64,000 nt of DNA from an uncultured Draconibacterium sp. (GCF_963676815.1 NZ_OY781365.1:4560501-4624500); one strand, 5' to 3'. Counted from the stretch's first letter, positions 33,062 through 42,255 are shown. Notes: generated by a model from the sequence alone, not told the origin. Numbers and translations are program-made.

Positions 33062-34435
33062 TTAGTTATTTAAATCGTTAAAATCTAACTTATAATTCTC
33101 CGCAATCAATACCAAAAGAAAATCACTTCCCCAACCACTAGCCCACGGTTTAAACTCTTGAGGTGTTTGTGTTGCAAAGTCTCCTACATGTTTTGTTTTA
33201 CCACTTCGCGGATTAAACCAAAATGCATTTATTCTCTTTGAATCAATTTTTGATAAATCAATTTTAATAGGGGTGCCTGTTGGCGTGTATGCAATAACAA
33301 CTTGCTTATCTAAATCAATTGCGCTTAAAATATATGATTCATTCTCGGGGTTATTATTTAGTATTAAATGCTGATTAAGCATCATTTTTTGCCAGGGTAG
33401 TTTTTCAAACAATTGTCTCATATACCCCAACTGAGATGAACCTGGCAGCTCTAGTGCAGCTTGCCAATCAGTCCGTGCATTTATTGTCGGCACTCTGCTG
33501 GCATCATACATTTGCCAAATATCGTTACAGCCATATGTGTATCCGGCTGCTCCAGCAATTATGCTCCAATAAGCAGAAACTCTAACGTCAGCATCGTCAA
33601 GCCAACCATATGATTTTTCTTCCCAAAATCTATCAGCTATGTTTTCATATCTTGCTTCTCCATTAATTATTGGTCGCCTAATTGACGATTTTTTACTCTC
33701 TATAACATATGCATACTCTTTTGCAGTTCTGCTATGTCCACTTTGATACATATCAAAATCAAGCCAATCATCATTAATGAAATCAGTAGCTTTTTTTGCA
33801 CCTACAGGGTGAAAACTTATTAGATGTTTTCTGTCAACTTGACGAATACCCATTGCCATTGCTCTAATTATTTCAAAATGATTTTCATTTTCCAGAGCTC
33901 TGTCTCCTCCAAGAATCCAGATCAAGTTTGAATTTTTGAGATATCTTTTTGCTAAAATCTCACCATAAACTTTTGCATTTTCAGGAGTAAAGATTTCTGG
34001 TCCGACTCCCCATTTTTTATAGAACTTATCACCCCATGATGGAAGCAAGGCTATATATAGTCCAAGTTCATTTGCTTTTTCTATTACATAATCAACATGT
34101 TCAAAATATCGCTCATTTAGCTTTGTTGGGTCATTATCCAATAGAGGTTTGTTACCATAAGCGTTTGGTGTATTCAAACCATCCAGTTCTGCAAGAATAA
34201 CAGTTTGTATTATAGTAAATCCTTTATTTGCTCTATCCGTCAGATACCTGTCAATTTCTTCTTTGTCCAATCGGTGTATAAGTTCCCATGCGGTACCCCC
34301 TAACCAAAAAAAAGGTTCATTGTTTTCTGTTACAATATAATTGCTATCGCTACTAATTTTTAGCAATGGCAGGTTCTGTCCAGAACTTGTCTCAACTATC
34401 CAGAAGCTGACAAAAAATAATAGTATATGTTTCAT
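33062..34435 (-). CDS. Exported GH140-like glycosidase (DUF4038 / putative collagen-binding C-terminus)
   Basis: A 457-residue protein with a signal peptide (to about residue 20). The DUF4038 TIM barrel shows FFWLGGTAWELIHRL, WILGGDRAL (candidate acid Asp) and RPIINGEARYE (candidate nucleophile Glu), then GAAGYTYGCNDIW. The C-terminal beta-sandwich (KQVVIAYTPTGTPIKIDLS) matches the small domain of the family. Characterised GH140 members release apiose from rhamnogalacturonan II, which would suit the rhamnosidase and uronate genes in this window. AT-richer than most neighbours and with no other carbohydrate gene beside it, so possibly acquired separately. Confidence 0.82.
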   Translation of the reverse strand: MKHILLFFVSFWIVETSSGQNLPLLKISSDSNYIVTENNEPFFWLGGTAWELIHRLDKEEIDRYLTDRANKGFTIIQTVILAELDGLNTPNAYGNKPLLDNDPTKLNERYFEHVDYVIEKANELGLYIALLPSWGDKFYKKWGVGPEIFTPENAKVYGEILAKRYLKNSNLIWILGGDRALENENHFEIIRAMAMGIRQVDRKHLISFHPVGAKKATDFINDDWLDFDMYQSGHSRTAKEYAYVIESKKSSIRRPIINGEARYENIADRFWEEKSYGWLDDADVRVSAYWSIIAGAAGYTYGCNDIWQMYDASRVPTINARTDWQAALELPGSSQLGYMRQLFEKLPWQKMMLNQHLILNNNPENESYILSAIDLDKQVVIAYTPTGTPIKIDLSKIDSKRINAFWFNPRSGKTKHVGDFATQTPQEFKPWASGWGSDFLLVLIAENYKLDFNDLNN

Positions 34436-34670
34436 TGTTGCACTGTCTTTTTTTAATTTTTGGTAACGTATGTTGAAATGTATAATTGCGTTTATATCTC
34501 TTTAACATCGTAACTAATGAGCCCTATTGAGGGTTAAATGTAGTTTTTGAATAAATTTTATATTCAGTGACGTATTAAACGGTTTAAACTTTTAGCTCAA
34601 TAAATGTAAACGGAATCTTTTAAAAGCAGAAGCCGGTGTTTTAATAAACAGTAGTTGGGGCCGCGTAAAA

Positions 34671-35543
34671 TTATTTCCCCAGCATCGGAAACAAAGTTCG
34701 TATTTCTTCATCAGAAGGATGGCGTCCGAATTCGCAAATTTCAAAGGCTTCCACTGCAGTTGCCTGTTCCGCTGTTTCGGCGCTATACCATTTCTCCAGC
34801 GATTTGCGCATGGCAGGAGTGATGGTGATTAAACGCATTTTCCCGAGCCATTCCAGTCGCTCCTGCTCGTTATCGGGCATTCCATCCAGCTGTCCGTTGA
34901 GCCAGGGTAGCCACTCAAAAAACTGTGATTCGTGGGCTGCCATACCATATACTTTTTTATCGTAAACGGCCGAAATATCAACAGCAATATCGGGCTGAAA
35001 AGGATTGGGTTTCTGAAAATTGTCGTGCGAATATAAAAAGACCGGGTTCACTCGCAGCGCCGGAACATCGGGAGCCACATTGGGCACAGTTACCAGGAAA
35101 GCTGCATCCTGAACAGCGATGGCCGCATTCCGGTGATCGGGGTGGTAATCGTACGGACGGTGCGTGATCACCACATCGGCATTCCAGTTTCGGATGATAC
35201 GGATGATATCGTGCCGCAATTTAAGTGTTGGCATCAGTTCTGCATCGTGGTTATCGAGCACTTTATATGTTACTCCGATTCGTTTACCGGCTTCTTCCGC
35301 TTCTTTCATCCGTATTTTTGCCAGTGCTCCTCCGCCTTTGCTAAAATGTCCGGCATCGCCGTTTGTCAGCGAAACAAACAATACGTTGTGCCCCATTTGT
35401 GCATACTGGTATGCTGTGCCACCAACATCAACGTCGGCATCGTCGGGGTGAGCGCCAATTACAACAACATTTATTTTTGAATTCTGTGCCTGCGTGGTGA
35501 AAGCCCAAAAAAAGCCAAAAAGGACTAAGATCGTAGTTCTCAT
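34671..35543 (-). CDS. Exported PIG-L/LmbE-family deacetylase
   Basis: A 290-residue protein with signal peptide MRTTILVLFGFFWAFTTQAQ. The family's zinc motifs are present: AHPDDADVDVGG (HPDD) and, later, THRPYDYHPDHRNAA with the HPDH second ligand pair. PIG-L enzymes deacetylate N-acetylglucosamine-containing or related substrates; export is less common than the cytoplasmic forms and points to a glycan or secondary-metabolite substrate outside the cytoplasm. It stands alone, 235 bases before the GH140-like gene in transcription order; co-transcription is uncertain. Confidence 0.9.
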   Translation of the reverse strand: MRTTILVLFGFFWAFTTQAQNSKINVVVIGAHPDDADVDVGGTAYQYAQMGHNVLFVSLTNGDAGHFSKGGGALAKIRMKEAEEAGKRIGVTYKVLDNHDAELMPTLKLRHDIIRIIRNWNADVVITHRPYDYHPDHRNAAIAVQDAAFLVTVPNVAPDVPALRVNPVFLYSHDNFQKPNPFQPDIAVDISAVYDKKVYGMAAHESQFFEWLPWLNGQLDGMPDNEQERLEWLGKMRLITITPAMRKSLEKWYSAETAEQATAVEAFEICEFGRHPSDEEIRTLFPMLGK

Positions 35544-35691
35544 AATTAGATAGTTTAGTTTTGTTTAGGTTTCTAAGTTAGTTTTTTTTGGGGTAAACAG
35601 AAATGACTTAAGTGGATGAGATCTTTCGGTATTTCCAAAAAAGTTATTGCTATTAATTATTGGGCCGAGGATAGTTCAATTTAAAAAGTGA

Positions 35692-36216
35692 CTAATTTTC
35701 TTTTGAATATGTAGCTTGTTCTCTTGCAACATGTTCGGAGTATGTTTTTTGACGATTTTTTGCAACATCCAGCATACTTAAAACTCTCTGCTTTAGATAT
35801 GAAACTATTATATTGATTTTTATGATTAATCTATTTTTAACTCTCAATGATCTAAGCAATAAACTTATTACTAAAAGAAGAAGACACGTGGAATATAATA
35901 ACACAATCATCACATCTCGGGGAGATAATATGTCATACGTTGAATTTGGACTAAAGAATGTTTGGCTAAGTTCAAAATATAACCTTAAAAAGCCTAAGAG
36001 TTTATCAAAGAAAAACTGGACAATTACAAATATTAAAACTGCTAAAAATAATGCGGTATAGGAAAATAAGTAATTAATAAATAGCTTAAGCTTTATTCCT
36101 CCCTTATTTTTTTTAATAATTGCTTCAAAATTACCAACTGCATTTAAGTTTTCTTCTAAATCTTTAATTTGTGTCTGGTATTCGTTTCTAACTTGAGTTT
36201 GAATGGTTTTAATCAT
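35692..36216 (-). CDS. Small membrane protein with N-terminal coiled coil, unknown
   Basis: A 174-residue protein. An N-terminal helical stretch (about 5-40, charged, coiled-coil-like) precedes two hydrophobic segments (about 48-72, LFINYLFSYTALFLAVLIF and 104-126, IVLLYSTCLLLLVISLLL), then a basic helical tail. I recognise no domain. Composition is clearly AT-richer than flanking genes, as is its 280-base upstream region, which suggests acquired DNA. It is isolated; no operon partner. Confidence 0.6.
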   Translation of the reverse strand: MIKTIQTQVRNEYQTQIKDLEENLNAVGNFEAIIKKNKGGIKLKLFINYLFSYTALFLAVLIFVIVQFFFDKLLGFLRLYFELSQTFFSPNSTYDILSPRDVMIVLLYSTCLLLLVISLLLRSLRVKNRLIIKINIIVSYLKQRVLSMLDVAKNRQKTYSEHVAREQATYSKEN

Positions 36217-36440
36217 AATTGCTTAAAGTTTTTTTATTTGGTTAAAAGGATTGCTTCTAATTTGTATTTTCAATGGTTATGTTACTTCACAAACCATGTT
36301 ATACATTACTTAATACAATGAGATTTATTTGTTCTTATTTTAGGGGGTCTTTTCTGTAGAATAATGTTTGTTGAGCCATAAAAGTAAACATAATTTCAAA
36401 AAAACGATAACGCTTGCCAAATAAATGTTAAATAGCTTTT

Positions 36441-36473
36441 CTGTTAATAATTTAACAGAATCTAATATCTTTG
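36441..36473 (+). promoter_or_regulatory. Promoter and operator candidate of the GH5 gene
   Basis: A perfect inverted repeat CTGTTAA-TAAT-TTAACAG (36441-36458) is followed by the -7 element TATCTTTG (36466-36473), 25 bases before the start codon. The repeat covers the -33 region, a position suited to a repressor or activator. Confidence 0.5.
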
Positions 36474-36498
36474 AAAATACAACCAATTTAAGCCAACT

Positions 36499-37635
36499 AT
36501 GCAACGACGAAATTTTATCAAAACTACCGGGCTGGTAACAGCCGGAGTTGGAATGGCCGGACCATTATCCGCATCACAATCACAAATTACAAATGCTTTA
36601 CCGCACTGGCGGGGATTTAACCTGCTGGATTATTTCTCGCCCACCAAAGGAAGTAACTCCAGCGGATCAACCGAAGAAGATTTTAAATGGATGGCCGACT
36701 GGGGGTTTAACTTTGTACGTATCCCGATGGCATATCCGCGTTACGTCAAATTTGATGCATCAAAAAGTATTACACCTGATGATGTTTTAAATTTCGATGA
36801 GAAAGAGGTGGACAACATTCAACAGGTGGTTGATACGGCCAATAAGTACGGATTGCATGTAAGTCTGAACCTGCATCGAGCTCCGGGATTTTGTGTGAAC
36901 GCCGGTTTTAACGAACCTTACAATCTTTGGCAGGACAATGAGGCCCAGGAAGCTTTTTACACGCACTGGGGAATGTGGGCAAAACGTTTTGCTTCGTATT
37001 CCGATAAGCAGATCAGTTTTGATTTGGTGAACGAACCTTGTACGCGCGAGGATATGAATGACCAGTTTTCGCAGCGCGGACCGATTCCCGGAGAGTTGTA
37101 CCGCAAAGTGGCGAAAACAGCACTGGAAACTATTCGAAGCCATAACCCAAAACATTTGGTGGTAGCCGACGGAAACAATGTTGGGGCTGATGTGATTCCT
37201 GAAATTTTTGATCTGGAAATCGGGCAGAGTTGCCGGGGCTATTATCCGCATTACGTTTCGCATTACCGCGCTCCGTGGGTGTGGGAGAACCCGGATGATG
37301 CACCCACGCCGATTTGGCCGGGAGAGATTGATGGAAACAAATTCAGTCGCGAAACCATTGAGGAGTTTTACAAGCCGTGGATCGATGCCGTGAAAAGCGG
37401 GGTAGGTGTACATTGTGGTGAGTGCGGATGTTGGCGGGAAACACCACATGATGTTTTTCTGAGTTGGTTCGGAGATGTACTCAGCGTGTTGGCAGAAAAC
37501 CAGATCGGGTTTGCCTTATGGAATTTCAGGGGTGATTTTGGGCTGCTTGATTCCGGACGTAAAGACATTGAATACGAAGACTGTTACGGCCATAAACTCG
37601 ATAGAAAATTGCTGGAGTTACTGCAGAAGTATTAG
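36499..37635 (+). CDS. Tat-exported GH5-family glycoside hydrolase
   Basis: A 378-residue enzyme. The N-terminus MQRRNFIKTTGLVTAG is a twin-arginine signal, unusual among the Sec-exported glycosidases here. The GH5 barrel shows the conserved Arg/His of FNFVRIPM and SLNLHRAPG, the acid/base E179 in FDLVNEP, and nucleophile E308 in VHCGECGCW. GH5 covers endoglucanases, mannanases and others; the subfamily is not clear from the motifs. Monocistronic with its own promoter and palindrome; the following intergenic region holds a short repeat. Confidence 0.88.
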   Translation: MQRRNFIKTTGLVTAGVGMAGPLSASQSQITNALPHWRGFNLLDYFSPTKGSNSSGSTEEDFKWMADWGFNFVRIPMAYPRYVKFDASKSITPDDVLNFDEKEVDNIQQVVDTANKYGLHVSLNLHRAPGFCVNAGFNEPYNLWQDNEAQEAFYTHWGMWAKRFASYSDKQISFDLVNEPCTREDMNDQFSQRGPIPGELYRKVAKTALETIRSHNPKHLVVADGNNVGADVIPEIFDLEIGQSCRGYYPHYVSHYRAPWVWENPDDAPTPIWPGEIDGNKFSRETIEEFYKPWIDAVKSGVGVHCGECGCWRETPHDVFLSWFGDVLSVLAENQIGFALWNFRGDFGLLDSGRKDIEYEDCYGHKLDRKLLELLQKY

Positions 37636-37702
37636 TTAGTTACAAGGTACAAGTTGCTAGATTTGAGTTGTATTCTACGTCAGCCTTTAACGAAGAGGGG
37701 GT

Positions 37703-37726
37703 GGTCCGTCAGCCGACGGATCGGAC
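37703..37726. repeat. Short palindromic repeat word
   Basis: CCGTC-AGCC-GACGG (37706-37719) lies in a GC-rich patch of otherwise AT-rich spacer. A related word occurs in the terminator at 56026-56059 (CTGTCAGTTGACGG), hinting at a dispersed family in this genome. Confidence 0.4.
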
Positions 37727-37761
37727 GATAAGAAAATCATCATCACTATTAGTAGAATAAA

Positions 37762-37805
37762 AAAGCCCCGTTCTGTATTCTTCAAAATATACAAAACGGG
37801 GCTTT
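37762..37805 (-). terminator. Terminator downstream of the duplicated-domain protein gene
   Basis: An almost perfect stem with GCCCCGTT-CTGTAT / ATACAAAACGGGGC arms (one wobble) and A/T flanks, between the convergent GH5 and 37833-38585 genes. Confidence 0.8.
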
Positions 37806-37832
37806 CGTCTTCTCAATCACTTTGCCTTGTCC

Positions 37833-38585
37833 TTAGTTCTTAGAATAACTAAGGTCTCGCAAATACCAGGAATCATAACTTTTTACAGTTCGTAAAACCT
37901 TGACAAAATCTTTGTTTAAATCCTCAAAGAAATCCTTGTACTTTTCCGAGAATTTATTGTCGTATTCTAAATATTCTACCTGGTTTTTTCCATACGACCA
38001 ACCGATATAAACAGGTCCGTTATAACCGAGTTCTCCTTGTGCAACCCGCCACATATCATTATGTCCTTCCGATTTCATATAATCAACAGCTTTTTTCATT
38101 ATTTGTCTAAATTCCTGTTGTTTTCCCGGAATAACATAAAATTCCTGAAATCCCATGTAGTTTACGCTATCCATGGGAATGCGGTTAACTTCCGGTATCA
38201 AACTTAATGCTGAATATTCAGTAATTGTTTTCGAATAATTCGATTTGATGGTTTTTACCCATTTTTTCGTTTTTTCTTCCCCGAACTTCTCCAGAATCTT
38301 ACTCCATTCGTTCTCCAGGTCATCAATGTCAGCTAAAGAATTGATCGGATGCCAGTACTGGTATTTAAAATCACCTGTGGTCCATGCATAAAACTCAAAT
38401 TTTGTATTTTCATCTTTGCACAGTTGTGCCAGTTCTTTGCTGTATTCCCAGTACTCGTTTATGTACTCGGGATGCACTTCTTCTTCCCAGCAATACCAGA
38501 GTTGTTTACTATTTTCCTGTGCTTGTGTGGTGTGGATGGTACAAACTAAAAGGATTACGATCAATCCTAAGCCAATTCTTTTCAT
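37833..38585 (-). CDS. Exported protein with duplicated domain, unknown
   Basis: A 250-residue exported protein (signal peptide to about residue 22). It appears to be two copies of one roughly 100-residue alpha/beta unit: residues 28-110 (LWYCWEEEVHPEYINEYWEY... FYAWTTGDFKYQYW) and 140-240 (YMGFQEFYVIPGKQQEFRQI... YIGWSYGKNQVEYL). Both open with an aromatic strand, then a helix with 'PEYINEYW' or 'PGKQQEFR', then a second strand, which is the ferredoxin-like pattern of dimeric alpha/beta-barrel (NIPSNAP/ABM-type) proteins. Function unknown. Confidence 0.7.
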   Translation of the reverse strand: MKRIGLGLIVILLVCTIHTTQAQENSKQLWYCWEEEVHPEYINEYWEYSKELAQLCKDENTKFEFYAWTTGDFKYQYWHPINSLADIDDLENEWSKILEKFGEEKTKKWVKTIKSNYSKTITEYSALSLIPEVNRIPMDSVNYMGFQEFYVIPGKQQEFRQIMKKAVDYMKSEGHNDMWRVAQGELGYNGPVYIGWSYGKNQVEYLEYDNKFSEKYKDFFEDLNKDFVKVLRTVKSYDSWYLRDLSYSKN

Positions 38586-38690
38586 CTTATTAATTTTTAG
38601 TTACTTAAGTAAGTTAAATCAAATCAATAAGAAATCAAAATAAAAATACAAATTGGTGTTTTATTTGTGGTGGAATAAAAAAAGACCCGT

Positions 38691-38724
38691 TATGTAATTT
38701 TTTAATTCTACAGAACGGGTCTTT
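38691..38724 (-). terminator. Intrinsic terminator of ettA
   Basis: Stem AAAGACCCGTT-TGTA / TACAGAACGGGTCTTT with a loop of Ts and A, 27 bases beyond the ettA stop on the minus strand; T-run on that strand. Confidence 0.85.
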
Positions 38725-38751
38725 ATTTCGGTCTTCCGAGCTTCCGACTCT

Positions 38752-40437
38752 TTACGCCATCAGCTTTTTATATTTAAAACGTTTTGGTGTTTCGTTGCCC
38801 ATTCGTTTTTTGCGGTTTTCTTCATATTCCGAGAACGAACCTTCAAAGAAATGCACATGTCCGTCGCCTTCAAACGCCAGAATGTGTGTGGCAATACGAT
38901 CGAGGAACCAGCGGTCGTGCGAGATAACTACAGCACAACCTGCAAAGCTGTCCAAACCTTCTTCCAGTGCACGCAAAGTATTTACATCAATATCGTTGGT
39001 CGGCTCATCGAGTAACAACAGGTTGCCTTCTGATTTTAATGCCAGTGCCAGATGCAAACGGTTGCGTTCACCACCTGAAAGTACACCGCATTTCTTTTCC
39101 TGATCGGCTCCGTTAAAGTTAAAGCGGCCAACATAGGCGCGGGCATTTGCTTGTTTATTGCCCAGCATAATGGTTTCCGTTCCGCCTGAAATAACTTCGT
39201 AAACTGTTTTCTCCGGATTAATAGCTTCATGGGTTTGATCCACGTAACTAACTTTTACCGTATCGCCAATATCAATGCTTCCGGCGTCGGCTTCCAGTTG
39301 TTTCATTATCAGTTTGAAGAGTGTGGTTTTTCCGGCACCATTCGGCCCTATAACACCAATAATTCCGGCAGGTGGCAGTTTAAAACTCAGGTCTTCGAAC
39401 AGCAGCTTTTCGCCAAAACCTTTTTTCACGCCTTCCATTTCAACCACTTTATCACCCAGTCTTGGACCATTTGGAATAAAGATCTCCAGCTTTTCTTCTT
39501 TTTGTTTGGCGTCTTCATTCAACATTTTATCGTAAGCACTTAAACGGGCCTTGCTTTTCGCATGACGGGCTTTTGGAGCCATACGCACCCATTCCAGTTC
39601 GCGTTCCAATGTCTTTTTACGTTTCTGACTTCCTTTCTCTTCCTGTTCCAAACGTTTTGATTTTTGCTCCAACCACGAGGTGTAGTTTCCTTTCCACGGA
39701 ATACCTTGTCCGCGGTCGAGTTCCAGAATCCAGCCGGCTACATTATCAAGGAAATAGCGGTCGTGCGTAATGCAGATAACCGTTCCTTTATACTGATCGA
39801 GGTGAGCTTCCAGCCACAAAATACTTTCGGCATCGAGGTGGTTGGTAGGCTCGTCGAGCAACAGTACATCGGGTTCCTGCAACAACAAACGGCACAAAGC
39901 AACACGGCGGCGTTCACCACCCGAAAGCTCGCTTATGGGCTGGTCGTTTGGCGGACACTGCAGTGCATCCATGGCACGCTCCAGTTTGCTGTCGAGGTTC
40001 CAGGCATCCAGGGCATCCATTTTCTCCTGCAACTCGGCCTGTTCCTTCATCAGCTCGTCCATCTTATCCGGATTCTCATATACCTCCGGCAAGCCAAATT
40101 CATTATTAATTTCTTCGTAGCGGTTCAGTACATCAACGGTTTCCTGCGTACCTTCTTTTACCACATCGATAACGGTTTTACTTTCGTCGAGTTGTGGCTC
40201 CTGATCGAGTAATCCAACCGAATAACCCGGTGCAAAAACCAACTCACCGTTGTAGGCTTCGTCTTGGCCAGCAATAATTTTCAGCAGGGTCGATTTACCC
40301 GATCCGTTTAAACCGATGATTCCAATTTTGGCTCCCAGAAAAAACGATAGCGAAATATCCTTAATAACTGTTTTGTTGGGTGGGTAAGTTTTACTCACCT
40401 TATACATCGAAAAAATTATTTTCTTGTCGTCGCTCAT
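38752..40437 (-). CDS. ettA: Energy-dependent translational throttle protein EttA (ABC-F)
   Basis: A 561-residue ABC-F ATPase, cytoplasmic, with no transmembrane segments. Two ABC domains: Walker A GLNGSGKST (45-53) and GPNGAGKTT (about 350); signatures ELSGGERRRVALCR and VLSGGERNRLHLA; Walker B LLLDEPTNHLD and LLLDEPTNDID. The EttA-type arm (about 95-145) and the P-site tRNA-interaction motif linker (about 240-320, rich in Lys/Arg/Glu) are present. EttA binds the ribosomal E site and gates translation when ATP falls. A TACTTTTG -7 site lies just upstream at 40460-40467 on this strand. Confidence 0.95.
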   Translation of the reverse strand: MSDDKKIIFSMYKVSKTYPPNKTVIKDISLSFFLGAKIGIIGLNGSGKSTLLKIIAGQDEAYNGELVFAPGYSVGLLDQEPQLDESKTVIDVVKEGTQETVDVLNRYEEINNEFGLPEVYENPDKMDELMKEQAELQEKMDALDAWNLDSKLERAMDALQCPPNDQPISELSGGERRRVALCRLLLQEPDVLLLDEPTNHLDAESILWLEAHLDQYKGTVICITHDRYFLDNVAGWILELDRGQGIPWKGNYTSWLEQKSKRLEQEEKGSQKRKKTLERELEWVRMAPKARHAKSKARLSAYDKMLNEDAKQKEEKLEIFIPNGPRLGDKVVEMEGVKKGFGEKLLFEDLSFKLPPAGIIGVIGPNGAGKTTLFKLIMKQLEADAGSIDIGDTVKVSYVDQTHEAINPEKTVYEVISGGTETIMLGNKQANARAYVGRFNFNGADQEKKCGVLSGGERNRLHLALALKSEGNLLLLDEPTNDIDVNTLRALEEGLDSFAGCAVVISHDRWFLDRIATHILAFEGDGHVHFFEGSFSEYEENRKKRMGNETPKRFKYKKLMA

Positions 40438-40459
40438 TTTGTTTGTTTTTGTTCTGCCG

Positions 40460-40467
40460 CAAAAGTA
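40460..40467 (-). promoter_or_regulatory. Candidate -7 element of ettA
   Basis: Read on the minus strand: TACTTTTG, 22 bases before the ettA start codon. A TTTTG lies 17 bases further upstream. Confidence 0.5.
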
Positions 40468-40611
40468 CGAAATTGTGCAGAGATCAAAAGTCCGGGGCTA
40501 GCCTAAAAAAACTTCATGATTGATTTTGGTTCGAATTTAATCCAGCCCTTACCGGGTTGTAATTTTATTTCTATTTGTTATTCACTAAAATCAAATTCGT
40601 AGCGGATTTTG

Positions 40612-41130
40612 CTACATCGGAATACCTTCTGTTGCAGCTCCAAAACCTGAAAAAATGCCGAATAAAACCATTCCAATAATCAAAATCGGGTAGAGACACA
40701 TAAAAACGATCATGATAATACCAAAGGTTTTGTAGTGGGCACGCAGGTTATTGAATGCGATGCTGAGCTGATCTTGTTTTTTTAGTGCAACCGCTTTTTT
40801 TATGCTGTTTGAAAAACGAAATAAATAAAAAACCGGCAGAAAATAAACCCCGGCTATCAGAATATAGAACAATCCGAACAAGCCCATTGGAAACGGAAAT
40901 ATTTCTGTTTCGGTACTTGGAATAAATGCCATAACGATACTCATGGTGATGCCGATAAGTACCATAAATCCAACACCTATAAATCCGAGGATGGCCAAAA
41001 ACTGACTCCATTTTCCGGCACTGTGCAGGTTTTGATTAATGTCTTCGGTAAGTTCAAGTGTTTCCGGTTTTACTTCTGTTTCATTTTCTGACGGAATAGT
41101 TTCTTCGTTGAAGGCGTCTTCTGTATTCAT
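40612..41130 (-). CDS. DUF5362-like membrane protein
   Basis: A 172-residue inner-membrane protein with an acidic, disordered N-terminus (about 1-38) and three hydrophobic helices (about 42-68, 80-104, 137-165). The helix-loop FRFSNSIKKAVALKKQDQLSIAFNNLRAHYKTFG is the conserved cytoplasmic part that I associate with DUF5362. Role unknown. Isolated between ettA and a TolB-like gene. Confidence 0.65.
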   Translation of the reverse strand: MNTEDAFNEETIPSENETEVKPETLELTEDINQNLHSAGKWSQFLAILGFIGVGFMVLIGITMSIVMAFIPSTETEIFPFPMGLFGLFYILIAGVYFLPVFYLFRFSNSIKKAVALKKQDQLSIAFNNLRAHYKTFGIIMIVFMCLYPILIIGMVLFGIFSGFGAATEGIPM

Positions 41131-41251
41131 TTTTTATGGTTTGGTAATTTAAAATTTTGTTAGGAACAGCTGTAAATATCAATCCACCATTGCCAATGCA
41201 AAGCGAATAAATATGTGGGGCTGAAAATAATTCATTTTTGGCTCGTATGAT

Positions 41252-42181
41252 TTATTTAATGTATTCGTATGTAACAAAAGCAAAACGTTTGCCATCGGGC
41301 GACCACGAAGGAACATTAATGGTTCCCTGTCCACCGGTAAACGAACACAATGTTTTTATCGATCCGTCATCAAGGTCCATCAAACGCAACGAAACGTCTT
41401 TCATTCCCGGGTGACCACTTCCCTGATCTTCGTGATAACTGATGTACACAAATGAATTTCCATCGGGCGACGGGTGTGCAAACCAGTTGGAATATTTATC
41501 GTCTGTTAATTGTTTTTTGTTTGAACCGTCAACATCCATTTGCCAGATTTCCATTTTTCCCGAAGCCATCGAGTTGTAATAAATGGTTTTTCCGTCAGGA
41601 GAATATTCCGGGCCATCATCAAGACCTTTGGCAGTGGTTAAGCGGGTTTCCTCGCCACCGTCAATCGATATGGTGTACACATCATATTCGCCATCGCGCT
41701 CGGCACAATAAGCCAGTCGTTTTCCATCAGGCGACCAACCGTGCCAGTACGACGGTGTATTTGGTGTAACGGCAGTTGGTGTTCCGCCTTCAATGGGTAC
41801 TACATAAATTCGCGAGCCGCCATAATAGGCTTCTCCTTCGGGCGCACCCGACTGATCGAAATGACTTATTGCCAGGTAATTTCCATCGAAAGAAATGCCG
41901 TGGTCGTTGTTACAACGATCGGCAAAATCGGTATTTATTAGTGTTTTTACATTCGTTTTCAGATCAACTTTATACAGTTTTCCTTCCTGGTTGATAACCA
42001 GAAAACTTCCGTCGCGGCTCCAGTTTGGTGCCTCAAAATGGGCTTCTTCACTACGAATTATTTCGCGCTCATCGGTTTCGGTATTATAAATTTCAAGGGT
42101 TGATTTAACATTATTCATTTGTTGTGCGAAAGTCAGAAACGGTATAATTAATAAGCTTAGCAGATAAATTTTTTTATTCAT
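41252..42181 (-). CDS. Exported TolB-like beta-propeller protein
   Basis: A 309-residue protein, signal peptide to about residue 20, then WD40-like/PD40 repeats with the typical SPDGKRLAY, SPDGKTIYY, SPDGNSFVY and SPDGKRFAF phrases, about one per 45 residues, giving a six-bladed propeller. It has no partner domain, so it is a stand-alone binding propeller, not a peptidase. It lies 74 bases after the photolyase gene on the same strand and might be read through from it. Ligand unknown. Confidence 0.85.
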   Translation of the reverse strand: MNKKIYLLSLLIIPFLTFAQQMNNVKSTLEIYNTETDEREIIRSEEAHFEAPNWSRDGSFLVINQEGKLYKVDLKTNVKTLINTDFADRCNNDHGISFDGNYLAISHFDQSGAPEGEAYYGGSRIYVVPIEGGTPTAVTPNTPSYWHGWSPDGKRLAYCAERDGEYDVYTISIDGGEETRLTTAKGLDDGPEYSPDGKTIYYNSMASGKMEIWQMDVDGSNKKQLTDDKYSNWFAHPSPDGNSFVYISYHEDQGSGHPGMKDVSLRLMDLDDGSIKTLCSFTGGQGTINVPSWSPDGKRFAFVTYEYIK

Positions 42182-42255
42182 CGTAGATTTTTTTAGTTGG
42201 TTGCTAAAGGTAATAATTTGTTTGAGTTTTCTTGATGATATTTACAGCAAGAAAA

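Noticed and set aside
36787..37449. 220-codon open frame antisense to the GH5 gene
   Set aside because: Fully inside the GH5 gene, no recognisable features, atypical residue composition.
39664..40212. 182-codon open frame opposite ettA
   Set aside because: Contained within a highly conserved ABC-F gene; no independent promoter or protein features.
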